Of a DNA stretch of 64,000 bases, positions 57,001 through 64,000 are shown piece by piece. Below the pieces are notes generated by a model that saw only the letters and a program-made list of their open reading frames with translations, was not told the DNA's origin and ran no database searches. The DNA comes from Pararhodobacter zhoushanensis. GTDB lineage: Bacteria > Pseudomonadota > Alphaproteobacteria > Rhodobacterales > Rhodobacteraceae. A program made the position numbers and the translations under genes. Positions within the stretch are counted from its first letter, which is position 1; every line of letters starts with the position of its first letter. The DNA lies in the NCBI RefSeq assembly GCF_025949695.1, contig NZ_JAPDFL010000001.1:3103501-3167500 (forward strand), written 5' to 3'.

Positions 57001-60000
57001 GCGCATGCGTTATGCCCAGATGCCGCAACTGCACCTGCGCTTCGGTCCAGGCCAACGTGCTGGCGCGGCCAAAGGCCGACGGGTCGCGGTGCCGTTCAAG
57101 CAGGTCGAGCAAGGCGGCAGGGGTCTGGGCGACGATGGTCCAGAAGGTCACGCGCGCCATGCCGCCTGCTGGCACCCTGACGCGGCGGCGGATCGCGAAA
57201 ATCGGGTCCAGCACGGTGCCGGTGGTGCTTGATAGCGGCGCGTCAGCCATCACCGGATTGGCCATCGAGCGCCCCCGGCCGATGAAGCGGGCGCGGTCGG
57301 TCTCGTATTGCATGGGCGCGGTTTCCGCACCCTCGACCACGGCGATATGCGCCGCCCAGACCGAGGCATCGTTGCCAGAGCGCGGACGGCGGGTGGCGAT
57401 GATCGCGCCCAGTTCGGGAAAGTGATCGGTGACCACGAACATCTTGGAAAACGCCGGATGCGCCAGATCCGCCGCCTGCGGGGCCAGCACCAGTTCGGCG
57501 TAGGACGTCAGGTCGATCTCGCGCGCCTGATGGCCGGTGTTGGTCAGCGTCACGCGGCGCGCTTCGCTGTCATCCTCGGCGGACACGACGACCTCGGTGG
57601 TTGTGGTCAGGCCCGCGTCCTTGTGCGTGAACTCGGCATGATGCTCGCAGAACACCGCGCTGTGCGTGCCACCCGTCTGCGGCAGCGGGCGCATCGCGGC
57701 GGACCATGTCTTGCCGGTGGCGACATCGCGGGCATAGAGGAACGTGCCCGGTGCGTCCTGCGTCGTTTCGGGCCGCCAACGCGTGATCGCCAAGTTGCCC
57801 CAGCGGCTGTAACCGCCACCCGGCGGGGTGAGCATGACGCCATAGCGCCCGTTCGACAGCAGATGCGCGGTGGGGATGGTGTCTGCGGGCCGGTCGAAGC
57901 GCCGCAAGGCCGGCGTCGTTTCCACCGTCTTGGGGCCAACGAGCACATCCTCGGCGCGCGGCGGCGCGGCGACGGCGTGGCGCGGCACCCGCTCTTGCAG
58001 CAACAGCTCGACCGATTGCACCATCGGGTCGGCGTGGAACCGCGCGCGCAGCAACCCGTCGCGCACCGTGTTCGCGATGGCGGTGATCGTCATCCCCTGA
58101 TGATGCGCCATGTAATTGCGCACGATGGCGACCTTGGCCCCGGCGGGCAGGCGCGAAGGGCTGAAATCGAGCGCCTCATAGAACCCATAGCGGCCTTCGG
58201 CGCCCAGCGCGGCCAGCGCGTGATAGTTGTGCAAAGCGCCGACGGGGTCGACCATGCTGGCCAGACCGGTGGCATAGGGGGCAATCACGCGGTCCTCGCT
58301 CAGGCCGCGTTTCAGGCCCAGCCCCGGCACGCCAAAGTTTGAATACTGATAAGTCATTTCCAGATCGCGGGCGTTGAAGGCGGATTCGGAAATGCCCCAC
58401 GGAATATCCTTGGCCTTTCCATAGGCTTGCTGACGCGCGACGATGGCGCGGTTGGTGCGCTCTAAAAGCGAGCCGGCAGGCGCGCGCATCACCAGCGACG
58501 GCATCAGATATTCAAACATCGACCCCGACCACGAGATCAGCGCCGTATCAGTGCCGACCGGGGTGGCGGTGCGGCCCAGCCGGAACCAGTGACGGGTCTC
58601 GACATCGCGCTTGGCGATGGCAAACAGACTGGCCAGCCGGGCTTCCGAGGCGAGCAGGTCATAGCAATTGGGGTCAAGACGGTTGGTATCGGCGGCATAA
58701 CCGATGGAGAGCAGCTTCTTCTCGGGATCGACGAGGAAGGCGAAATCCATCTCCATCGCGAAGCGGCGGCAGAGCGCCTCGATCCGCGCGAGCCGGGCAA
58801 GGTCCGTGCTGTCCCCGATATGATCGCGCAGGCGCTGCCGGATCGCGGCGACCCAGTCGGCGCTATCATCGTCTGCATCGGTTGCCATCGCATCGGCCAG
58901 CGACAGCAGGTGGTCCGCACCAGCACCGGCGGCCAGTGCTGCGGCAAATGCGGCGGTCTTGCCCGCGACCGGGGCGCCCTGAAGGCCCAGCGCATCGGTC
59001 AATCCATCGCGCAGCACGTCGTCCGTGACCGGCTGCTCGCCCCATGCGCGACAGCTTTGCGCGACCGCAATCAGATGACCGGCCAGATTTCCGCTGTCTA
59101 CCGATGACACATAAGGCGGTGTCAGCACCCGCAGATCGCGGGTGTCGTACCAGTTATAGAAATGTCCCCGATGACGCGGCATGCGCTGCATCGTGGCAAG
59201 GGTATCCTCAAGCCGGGTGAGTGCGGTCGATTGTGCGATCCAGCCCATGTCGCGGGCGGTCACGGTGGACAACAGGTACAGACCAATATTCGTCGGCGAG
59301 GTGCGATGCGCCACCACCGGGCGCGGCGTTTCCTGAAAGTTATCGGGCGGCAGATAGTGCTCTTGCGGCGTTACGAAGGTTTCAAAGAACTGCCACGTGC
59401 GCCGCGCAATCTGCCGCAGGGCGAGACTGTCGGGCGCACTCAGAGGCTCGGCCACCTGCGTGGCCCCCGGCGCGCTGAGACGCCGCACAACCGCCGGGGC
59501 ACTGAGCCAGAGGGCAAGGAAGCTCAGCGCCAGCGGCCAAAGCGGTGGGTTGACGGCCAAGATCACGGCGACAAGCGTGATCGACACGACAATCCCGCCC
59601 AGCATCAGGCGGTACTGGCCAAAGGTGCCGAGACGCGGCGCCCCTTCGGCCGAGGCGGCGGTGACCCATTCCAGCAAATGACGACGCGATACGCCGAGGC
59701 GATAGAGGGTGCGCAGGATCGCATCCATCATCAGCACCGCCGTATAGGGCAACAGCAAGACAGACAGCGCAAGGTTCAGAGCCGCTGACAGCACATCGCG
59801 GCCATAGGCGTTGAGCTGCAGGGGCGAAAACTGCGAGCGCCGCACGGGGATGAGCGTCGAGAGCAGCGGCAACACATAAGGGACGGCCAGCAGCCCCAGC
59901 AACACCCCTGTCCAGACCAGCGCGACCGGCAGTGGCAAGGCCCAGCCCGCGACCAGCGCCAGCAGCGTGAGCGGCGCGGTCAGCGAGCGGCGCAGGTTGT

Positions 60001-62428
60001 CGATCAGCTTCCAGCGGCCCAGCGGCGGCACGCCATCGCCGCGACGCCCGGTAATCCACGGCAAAAGCTGCCAGTCGCCGCGCACCCAGCGATGCTGGCG
60101 CTTGGCGGCGACATCGTAGCGCGAGGGGAAATCCTCGATCACCTCGATATCCGAGGCCAGCGCGGCGCGCGCATAGACGCCCTCGAACAGATCGTGGCTC
60201 AGCATCGTGTTTTCGGGCACCCGCCCGGCCAGCGCCGCCGTGAACGCGTCGACGTCGTAAATGCCCTTGCCCGCAAAAGACCCTTCGCCAAACAGATCCT
60301 GATACACATCCGAAACCGCAGCAGCATAGGGATCAATCCCGCCATTGCCGGACTGCAGCCGCTGGAACATCGAACCCGCTGCCCCCATCGGCAGCGCCGG
60401 GGTGACACGCGGCTGCAGGATGCCGTAGCCGTCGGTCACGCGCTGCACGGCGGGATCAAACACCGGCCGGTTGAGCGGGTGGACCATCTTGCCGATCAGG
60501 CGGTGCACCGTGTCGCGCGGCAGGCGCGTGTCGGCGTCGAGGGTGATCACATAGCGGATATCGTGCGGGACCGGGGCATCGCCGGGCAAAAAGCCCGTAT
60601 CAGTCGCGCCGCGCAGCAGCCGGTTCAGCTCTTCCAGCTTGCCGCGCTTGCGCTCCCAGCCCATCCAGCGGGACTCGCCGGGGTTATGTTTGCGCGCGCG
60701 GTGCAGGAACAGGAAGCGGTTGCCTGTGCCGTTGGGGTAGCGTGCGTTCAGCGCAGCAATCGCGGCGCGCGCGGCGCTCAGCAGCGCGTCATCACCCGGC
60801 GTGTCGGCAGCGTCACTGTCGGGACCGTCCGAAAGGATGGCGTAATGCACAGCGCCCGGCGCGCTGGCCAGATAGTGCACTTCCAGCCGCTCGACGATCT
60901 CGGTCAGGGCGTTTGTGCCCGACAGGATGACCGGAACGGCCACCAGCGTGCGGTAATCATCGGGGATACTCTCAGACAGATCGAGCGCTGGCAGGCGCTG
61001 GGGGGCCTTCAGGCGCGTGACCAGCAGGTTGACCAGCGCCGTTGCCGCCTCGGCTGCGGGCATCAACAAGAGCACCCCCAGCCCGAGGAGCGGCCAGACC
61101 GACAGCCCGGCCGCAACCAGGGGCAGCACAAGGGCGATAAGCGCCAGTGTCACCACCCCCAACGACGCCAGATACCCGCCGAGCCCGACCCGCGCCACGC
61201 TGCGCGACAGACGCAGGCTTGCGGGCGGTGTGTAGCCGATGCTGGCGGCAAACGGCTGACGGTTCTTCCCGATCAACCAGTGCCCCGAATCGCGCTCTCG
61301 CGCGTTCAACCCGGCGGCAGTCTGCGTCACAAGCGCCTGCGTGATGGCGATCTCGTCGTGCGGCGCGTGGCGGGCCAGCGTTTCGATTTCATCGCGGTAG
61401 CGGTTGCGCGTGGCAAAATCCAGCGCGTCGAAACCGGTGGTCTGGCGCAGCAGCGCGTCAACCAGACTGACCTGCTCAAAGAATTCGGCCCAGTCCAGTT
61501 CAGACAGCACGCGCATGCTGGCAACCAGATTGCGCATGGTGACATTCGCGGCGCTCTGTTCGTGCTGCACCCGTTCGACAACCGCGTCCAGAGTGGTGCC
61601 CTGACGCCGCAAGCGATCATGCAGCCACGGCAACAGCGGCGTCGTATCCGGGTCGAACCCGCGCAGCCGGTTGCCGATCTGGGCGGCCAGAAAATCGGGC
61701 AAAGGCGCGGCTTCATAGGGGGCGACGGCTTGATGCAGGGGTGTCGGCGCGCGCTCGGCATCGCCCAGCACGCTGTCAACCAGAGCATCCGCCGCCCCGT
61801 GCAGCGCATGGGCGCGGGTGATCTGCACGACAATGCGGCGCATGTTCTCGACCAGAACGATGCGCAAGGTGATGGCCAGCGCCCACAGTTCACCGATGGT
61901 GAGCGGCTGAACCGTCTGATACGCCGCGACAAACCGCGCGAGGACAGACCCCGCGACCAAACTGTCGGTATGCGCGACATAGGCCCAGGCAATGCCAAAG
62001 ACGCGCGGGTAGCCGGCGAAAGGGCCTGAGGCCAGTTTAGGAAGCTGGCGGTAGTAGCCGGCGGGCAGATCCTGGGTGATCTGGCGCAGTTGCAGTTCGA
62101 CCAGATGGTAATTGTCCAGCAGCCATTCCGCTGCCGGGGCGACCGTCTCGCCGCGCCGCAGGGCATCGGCGCTGAACTGATAGGCCGAGAGCAGCTCGGC
62201 CGCGTTGTCGCGCAGCCGCCGGGCAAGGTTGGGCACAGCCACGGGGCGGTGTGCGATGGGCTGTTCGGCGGCCAGACTGATGGCGTGGTGTTCAAGCCGC
62301 TCGACGCCGAACAGATCGCTGCGGATCGGCGCGGTATCATCCCACAGTGCAGGGCCGCGCGCGCTGGGCAGTACGGCGTGCAAAACGCCCTGCCATGCGG
62401 CAGGGCGTTTCCGGGGCGACCCCCTCAT
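54017..62428 (-). CDS. ndvB: cyclic beta-1,2-glucan synthase (NdvB/ChvB-like)
   Basis: 2803 aa, the family's usual giant size. Residues 1-400 are the N-terminal glucoamylase-like/helical region. Membrane helices lie at about 412-470 and 815-960. Between them is the GT84 glycosyltransferase, with DTRLPRDTVHRLIGK (about 630) and QHRWVRGDWQLLPW (about 775). The rest is two GH94-type glycoside phosphorylase/hydrolase sections, the last with IGTGDWNDGMNRVG (about 2475). It polymerises UDP-glucose and cyclises the chain; the product is a periplasmic osmoregulatory glucan. The ATG overlaps the stop of a 56-aa gene. EcfG-type promoter upstream. Confidence 0.9.
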   Translation of the reverse strand: MRGSPRKRPAAWQGVLHAVLPSARGPALWDDTAPIRSDLFGVERLEHHAISLAAEQPIAHRPVAVPNLARRLRDNAAELLSAYQFSADALRRGETVAPAAEWLLDNYHLVELQLRQITQDLPAGYYRQLPKLASGPFAGYPRVFGIAWAYVAHTDSLVAGSVLARFVAAYQTVQPLTIGELWALAITLRIVLVENMRRIVVQITRAHALHGAADALVDSVLGDAERAPTPLHQAVAPYEAAPLPDFLAAQIGNRLRGFDPDTTPLLPWLHDRLRRQGTTLDAVVERVQHEQSAANVTMRNLVASMRVLSELDWAEFFEQVSLVDALLRQTTGFDALDFATRNRYRDEIETLARHAPHDEIAITQALVTQTAAGLNARERDSGHWLIGKNRQPFAASIGYTPPASLRLSRSVARVGLGGYLASLGVVTLALIALVLPLVAAGLSVWPLLGLGVLLLMPAAEAATALVNLLVTRLKAPQRLPALDLSESIPDDYRTLVAVPVILSGTNALTEIVERLEVHYLASAPGAVHYAILSDGPDSDAADTPGDDALLSAARAAIAALNARYPNGTGNRFLFLHRARKHNPGESRWMGWERKRGKLEELNRLLRGATDTGFLPGDAPVPHDIRYVITLDADTRLPRDTVHRLIGKMVHPLNRPVFDPAVQRVTDGYGILQPRVTPALPMGAAGSMFQRLQSGNGGIDPYAAAVSDVYQDLFGEGSFAGKGIYDVDAFTAALAGRVPENTMLSHDLFEGVYARAALASDIEVIEDFPSRYDVAAKRQHRWVRGDWQLLPWITGRRGDGVPPLGRWKLIDNLRRSLTAPLTLLALVAGWALPLPVALVWTGVLLGLLAVPYVLPLLSTLIPVRRSQFSPLQLNAYGRDVLSAALNLALSVLLLPYTAVLMMDAILRTLYRLGVSRRHLLEWVTAASAEGAPRLGTFGQYRLMLGGIVVSITLVAVILAVNPPLWPLALSFLALWLSAPAVVRRLSAPGATQVAEPLSAPDSLALRQIARRTWQFFETFVTPQEHYLPPDNFQETPRPVVAHRTSPTNIGLYLLSTVTARDMGWIAQSTALTRLEDTLATMQRMPRHRGHFYNWYDTRDLRVLTPPYVSSVDSGNLAGHLIAVAQSCRAWGEQPVTDDVLRDGLTDALGLQGAPVAGKTAAFAAALAAGAGADHLLSLADAMATDADDDSADWVAAIRQRLRDHIGDSTDLARLARIEALCRRFAMEMDFAFLVDPEKKLLSIGYAADTNRLDPNCYDLLASEARLASLFAIAKRDVETRHWFRLGRTATPVGTDTALISWSGSMFEYLMPSLVMRAPAGSLLERTNRAIVARQQAYGKAKDIPWGISESAFNARDLEMTYQYSNFGVPGLGLKRGLSEDRVIAPYATGLASMVDPVGALHNYHALAALGAEGRYGFYEALDFSPSRLPAGAKVAIVRNYMAHHQGMTITAIANTVRDGLLRARFHADPMVQSVELLLQERVPRHAVAAPPRAEDVLVGPKTVETTPALRRFDRPADTIPTAHLLSNGRYGVMLTPPGGGYSRWGNLAITRWRPETTQDAPGTFLYARDVATGKTWSAAMRPLPQTGGTHSAVFCEHHAEFTHKDAGLTTTTEVVVSAEDDSEARRVTLTNTGHQAREIDLTSYAELVLAPQAADLAHPAFSKMFVVTDHFPELGAIIATRRPRSGNDASVWAAHIAVVEGAETAPMQYETDRARFIGRGRSMANPVMADAPLSSTTGTVLDPIFAIRRRVRVPAGGMARVTFWTIVAQTPAALLDLLERHRDPSAFGRASTLAWTEAQVQLRHLGITHAQAADFQRLAGMILRNDSRLRPGSERIIAGAGPQSGLWAHGISGDLPIVLFLIDDAQDAGALREVLAAHEYWRARQMAVDLVIVNDRSSSYVQDLQILIEAAVRSAGTRPRASDTRADGTVHVLRSDLMMAPTRALLMAVARVVLVASRGSIGAQLGALRRVAQQAAAEMARPREKAVPALQPALQPDELDDPAQDLEFFNGTGGFAKDGREYTTLLRDGTNTPAPWINVIANPSFGFQVSAEGSGFTWSENSRENQLTPWSNDPVTDPAGEALYLRDLDSGEVWTPTAQPIRGPGTYTASHGFGYSRFSYARGGIASTLTQFVPLNDSVKVSRLTLTNTGQTPRRISVTSYAEWVLGTSRSATLAHVTTERDPETGALMARNPWATAFAGRVAFADMGAQVTGYTADRASFFGHLGGRSAPMGLGKPLDGVVGAGLDPCAVLQREVSIAPGHSVDVVVLLGQCETIEDARALIQRMRDSPVDAMLDAVMQHWTGLLGAVQVKTPDRAMDIMLNGWLLYQTLACRIWARAGFYQASGAYGFRDQLQDGMALSFSRPDMTRDHLVRAAGRQFPEGDMQHWWLPHSGQGVRTRISDDRVWLGYGVSQYIAVTGDAAILDEVIPFIEGPELAPGAHDDFFAPTQSDEAASLYEHCARALDQAIALTGENGMPLIGTGDWNDGMNRVGEAGEGTSVWLGWLLIATLRRMAPFAQARGDARAERWLEHANRVHEAIESKAWDGAWYRRGTFDDGTPLGSAESDECQIDSIAQSWSVLSGAGDPERAKTAMESVTTHLIRPDPGIALLFTPPFDRTPKDPGYIKGYPPGLRENGGQYTHAALWAILAFARQGNGAAAQSLFALLNPVNHARTPDEAARYKVEPYVIAADVYSTEPHAGRGGWTWYTGSAGWMYRAGIEGILGLTRQGDALTLDPCLPPDWPEVSLRVTLGDMVVTVVVRNTGGKGRGVSAAVLNGAALPVADGVLTLPVQPGSQDLVVTLG

Positions 62429-62595
62429 TTGTCAGCAGCTACGGCGTGCAGTGTTGCTGCCTCCGGCCGTGGCATCGCCGTTTGCTGCCTGCGGCTGGTG
62501 ATGCTTGTGGAATCCCGGATCACCGTGATGGATCCCGGCGGGGATGCGCGAAGCGTCATCTCGGCCCATCGCTTTTCGATTTCCAACCAGTTCAT
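62425..62595 (-). CDS. small protein (56 aa) coupled to the glucan synthase gene
   Basis: The ATG at 62595 has an AGGGGG site. It encodes MNWLEIEKRWAEMTLRAS followed by a Ser/Thr/Arg-rich middle and an Ala-rich C-terminus. Its TGA overlaps the glucan synthase ATG (ATGA). The N-terminus faintly recalls CsbD stress proteins (MNW-x-IE-x-x-W), but the rest does not. It lies between the EcfG-type promoter and the giant gene, so it is the first gene of that transcript. Function unknown. Confidence 0.55.
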   Translation of the reverse strand: MNWLEIEKRWAEMTLRASPPGSITVIRDSTSITSRRQQTAMPRPEAATLHAVAADK

Positions 62596-62655
62596 GGCAG
62601 AACCCCCTGTGTCGGCATGTGTGACTGTGGTGCTTGGCAGTGCATGTACCGGTTG

Positions 62656-62680
62656 AACAATGCTGCTGCCCGGAAGTTCC
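62656..62680 (-). promoter_or_regulatory. EcfG-type promoter of glucan synthase operon
   Basis: Minus strand: GGAAC (62680-62676), 17 bp, GTT (62658-62656), 60 bp before the 56-aa gene. Confidence 0.7.
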
Positions 62681-62832
62681 CGCCGCGCAGAGCCTAAACG
62701 CCTGTGCACGCGACGGGTCCAGCCGGGCAGGCGGAAGTCCGCCCGATCTGTCCCGCACCCCACCAAATCGCGCTGGATTCGCCCCATCTACGGCGACACC
62801 ACACCAACCATCAGGATTGTGGGTGATCGCAC

Positions 62833-62857
62833 GGAACAATCGCGCAGATGCGGGGTT
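62833..62857 (+). promoter_or_regulatory. EcfG-type promoter of ctaG-like gene
   Basis: GGAAC (62833-62837), 17 bp, GTT (62855-62857). Confidence 0.65.
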
Positions 62858-62924
62858 GCCTTGATACCGCGCGCGGTATCCCGCGTCCGCCGAACCGACC
62901 TGACCGCCGAAAGTTGGTGCGCCT

Positions 62925-63680
62925 ATGGAACAGCTGAGTTTTCCTGACACGCCTGGGCGGTTCTCTCAGCCTGTTCCGTATTGCGGCCCGGCCCCTTCGC
63001 CCGGCGCGCTTTGGCTCGACTGGAACCTGTCGCCGGTGCTGGTGGCCCTCCTGACCGCGTTGCTGGCTGCCGGTCTGTGGCGCGCCACCCACCGCGGAGC
63101 CTTTGCTTTGGGCTGGGCGGGACTGGTCATCGCCTTCGTCTCGCCGCTCTGCGCGCTGACGACGGCGCTGTTTCTGGCACGCACCGGTCATCACCTTGTC
63201 CTTCTTGCCCTCGCCACGCCTGCGCTGGCCATCGGCTGGCCGCTGCGCTGGCCCGGCCGCGTGCCCGGCTTTTTGATGACAGTGGCGGCGCTGGTGCTCT
63301 GGCACCTGCCTGCGGCCTATACGCTCGCCTGGGACAGTCACGCGGCCTATTGGGCGCTGCAAGGCGCGCTGCTGGTCGGCGGCTGGAGCTTCTGGTCCGC
63401 CGTGCTGGCCCCCGATCAGGCGCGCGGCGACTCGGTGCTGGCGGATACGGCGTTCGTGCTGGGTCTGGGCAGCGTGATGAGCCTGCTGGGCGCACTGCTG
63501 ACCTTTGCCCCACGCCCGCTGTACGGCGAGCATCTTGCCACGACCGACCTCTGGGGACTGTCGGCGCTGGCCGATCAACAGGCCGCGGGTCTGGTGATGT
63601 GGGTGCCGGGCATGGTGCTGATGTCGGCGGGTGTCGCCCTCACGCTGGTGCGCGCCTGGCGGCGGAGCGCGGCCGCATGA
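62925..63680 (+). CDS. caa3-type CtaG cytochrome oxidase assembly-like membrane protein
   Basis: A 251-aa polytopic membrane protein with about seven helices, of the caa3_CtaG (DUF2485-type) family. It has FPDTPGRFSQPVPYCGPAPSPGALWLDWNLSP at the start, TGHHLVLLALATPALAIGWPL in the third helix, and LADQQAAGLVMWVPG, which is very typical. In Bacillus this family supports cytochrome caa3 assembly; in Alphaproteobacteria it is often found with stress or copper genes. The stop overlaps the next ATG (ATGA). An EcfG-type promoter precedes it. Confidence 0.87.
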   Translation: MEQLSFPDTPGRFSQPVPYCGPAPSPGALWLDWNLSPVLVALLTALLAAGLWRATHRGAFALGWAGLVIAFVSPLCALTTALFLARTGHHLVLLALATPALAIGWPLRWPGRVPGFLMTVAALVLWHLPAAYTLAWDSHAAYWALQGALLVGGWSFWSAVLAPDQARGDSVLADTAFVLGLGSVMSLLGALLTFAPRPLYGEHLATTDLWGLSALADQQAAGLVMWVPGMVLMSAGVALTLVRAWRRSAAA

Positions 63681-64000
63681 TCGCTGCCCTGAAATTCGTG
63701 CATCTGGCCGGGATCAGCTGCTGGGCGGCCGGGTTGATCGCGCTGGCGCTGTTGATGCTGGTGTTCGGCACCACCAATGATGAGGACGATTACGTCGAAT
63801 ATCGCCTGTTCACCCATGTCACCTATATCTCGTTCGTCACGCCCGCCGCGCTGATCGCCATCGCGTCGGGCACAGCGCTTTGTTTCGCGGCGGGGATCTT
63901 CGAGCCCTGGCTCTTGCTGAAACTCGCCTTCGTCGCCGGGATGGTGCTGGTTCATACGTGGCTGGGCCATCTGATCCAGCGGTCGGGCGAAGAGCGGCGC
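63677..64000 (+). CDS. CopD-family membrane protein, truncated by window end
   Basis: The first 108 codons are visible. They contain helices at AALKFVHLAGISCWAAGLIALALLMLVFG and FVTPAALIAIASGTALCFAAGIF, with a third ending in HTWLGHLIQ. Conserved His and the FTHVTYISFVTPAA segment match CopD/DUF2269-like proteins. Coupled to the CtaG-like gene by ATGA. The C-terminus lies beyond base 64000. Confidence 0.75.
   Translation, partial: MIAALKFVHLAGISCWAAGLIALALLMLVFGTTNDEDDYVEYRLFTHVTYISFVTPAALIAIASGTALCFAAGIFEPWLLLKLAFVAGMVLVHTWLGHLIQRSGEERR

Larger units (their letters stand above)
62596..62924. other. divergent promoter region between the glucan operon and ctaG
   Basis: It carries two EcfG-type motifs on opposite strands (62656-62680 minus, 62833-62857 plus). 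I see no further gene, RNA or terminator in the rest. Confidence 0.55.

Noticed and set aside
55052..62029. Long plus-strand open frames (627 and 645 codons) opposite the glucan synthase
   Set aside because: Products are His/Arg/Gln-rich with no domain pattern, while the minus strand gives clear GT84 and GH94 motifs.

Overview
The window is about 64 kb of GC-rich chromosomal DNA from an alphaproteobacterium, most likely Rhodobacterales (Rhodobacteraceae/Paracoccaceae). This rests on an LdtR-type MarR regulator, a DUF2927 lipoprotein, SdhE beside an XRE regulator, EcfG-type general stress control, TTAA-N7-TTAA (CtrA-like) sites, and an intergenic repeat built on TCATCTTGCCC-AAATA. I saw no rRNA, tRNA, CRISPR array, transposase or phage gene. 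The genus cannot be fixed by eye.

Left part (1-30.6 kb), mostly housekeeping and accessory genes: a partial SGNH hydrolase, alpha/beta hydrolase, luciferase-like flavoprotein, AhpD-like protein and DUF938 protein; a TadE/TadG pair with a CtrA-like box upstream; a frameshifted lysoplasmalogenase; an ArsR regulator fused to a phosphatase domain that has lost its active site; an MBL-fold hydrolase; hemE; dusA with a DUF2927 lipoprotein, a 54-aa membrane protein and a VWA protein; peroxiredoxin; lipA; ldtR; two secreted proteins built from one four-cysteine domain; sdhE with an XRE regulator; an aspartate aminotransferase; a FIST protein (frameshifted) beside a hybrid histidine kinase, resembling NosP/NahK; CoxD/CoxE-like MoxR and VWA genes; an OmpA protein preceded by a predicted RNA with three hairpins, each carrying CCTCC in its loop; and an XdhC/molybdopterin-binding pair.

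Right part (30.7-64 kb) looks like a general stress response island. It encodes an EcfG-type sigma factor and a NepR-like anti-sigma factor. Sixteen copies of GGAAC-N17/18-GTT lie before its genes: DUF892 ferritin-like protein, DUF3008 protein, PaoABC-type aldehyde oxidoreductase, the sigma factor itself, an ExoD-family protein, an MFS transporter, an orphan response regulator, three PRC-barrel genes, a large catalase, a small membrane protein, a beta-oxidation operon (acyl-CoA dehydrogenase, thiolase, FadJ, CoA-transferase/hydrolase), a 2803-aa cyclic glucan synthase, and a CtaG/CopD pair. PhyR and its sensor kinase are not in the window.

Three single-base frameshifts, two in the lysoplasmalogenase and one in the FIST gene, all fall in C runs and all are cured by adding one C. 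They may be assembly errors rather than true mutations. All functional calls come from reading motifs and context; no database search was run.
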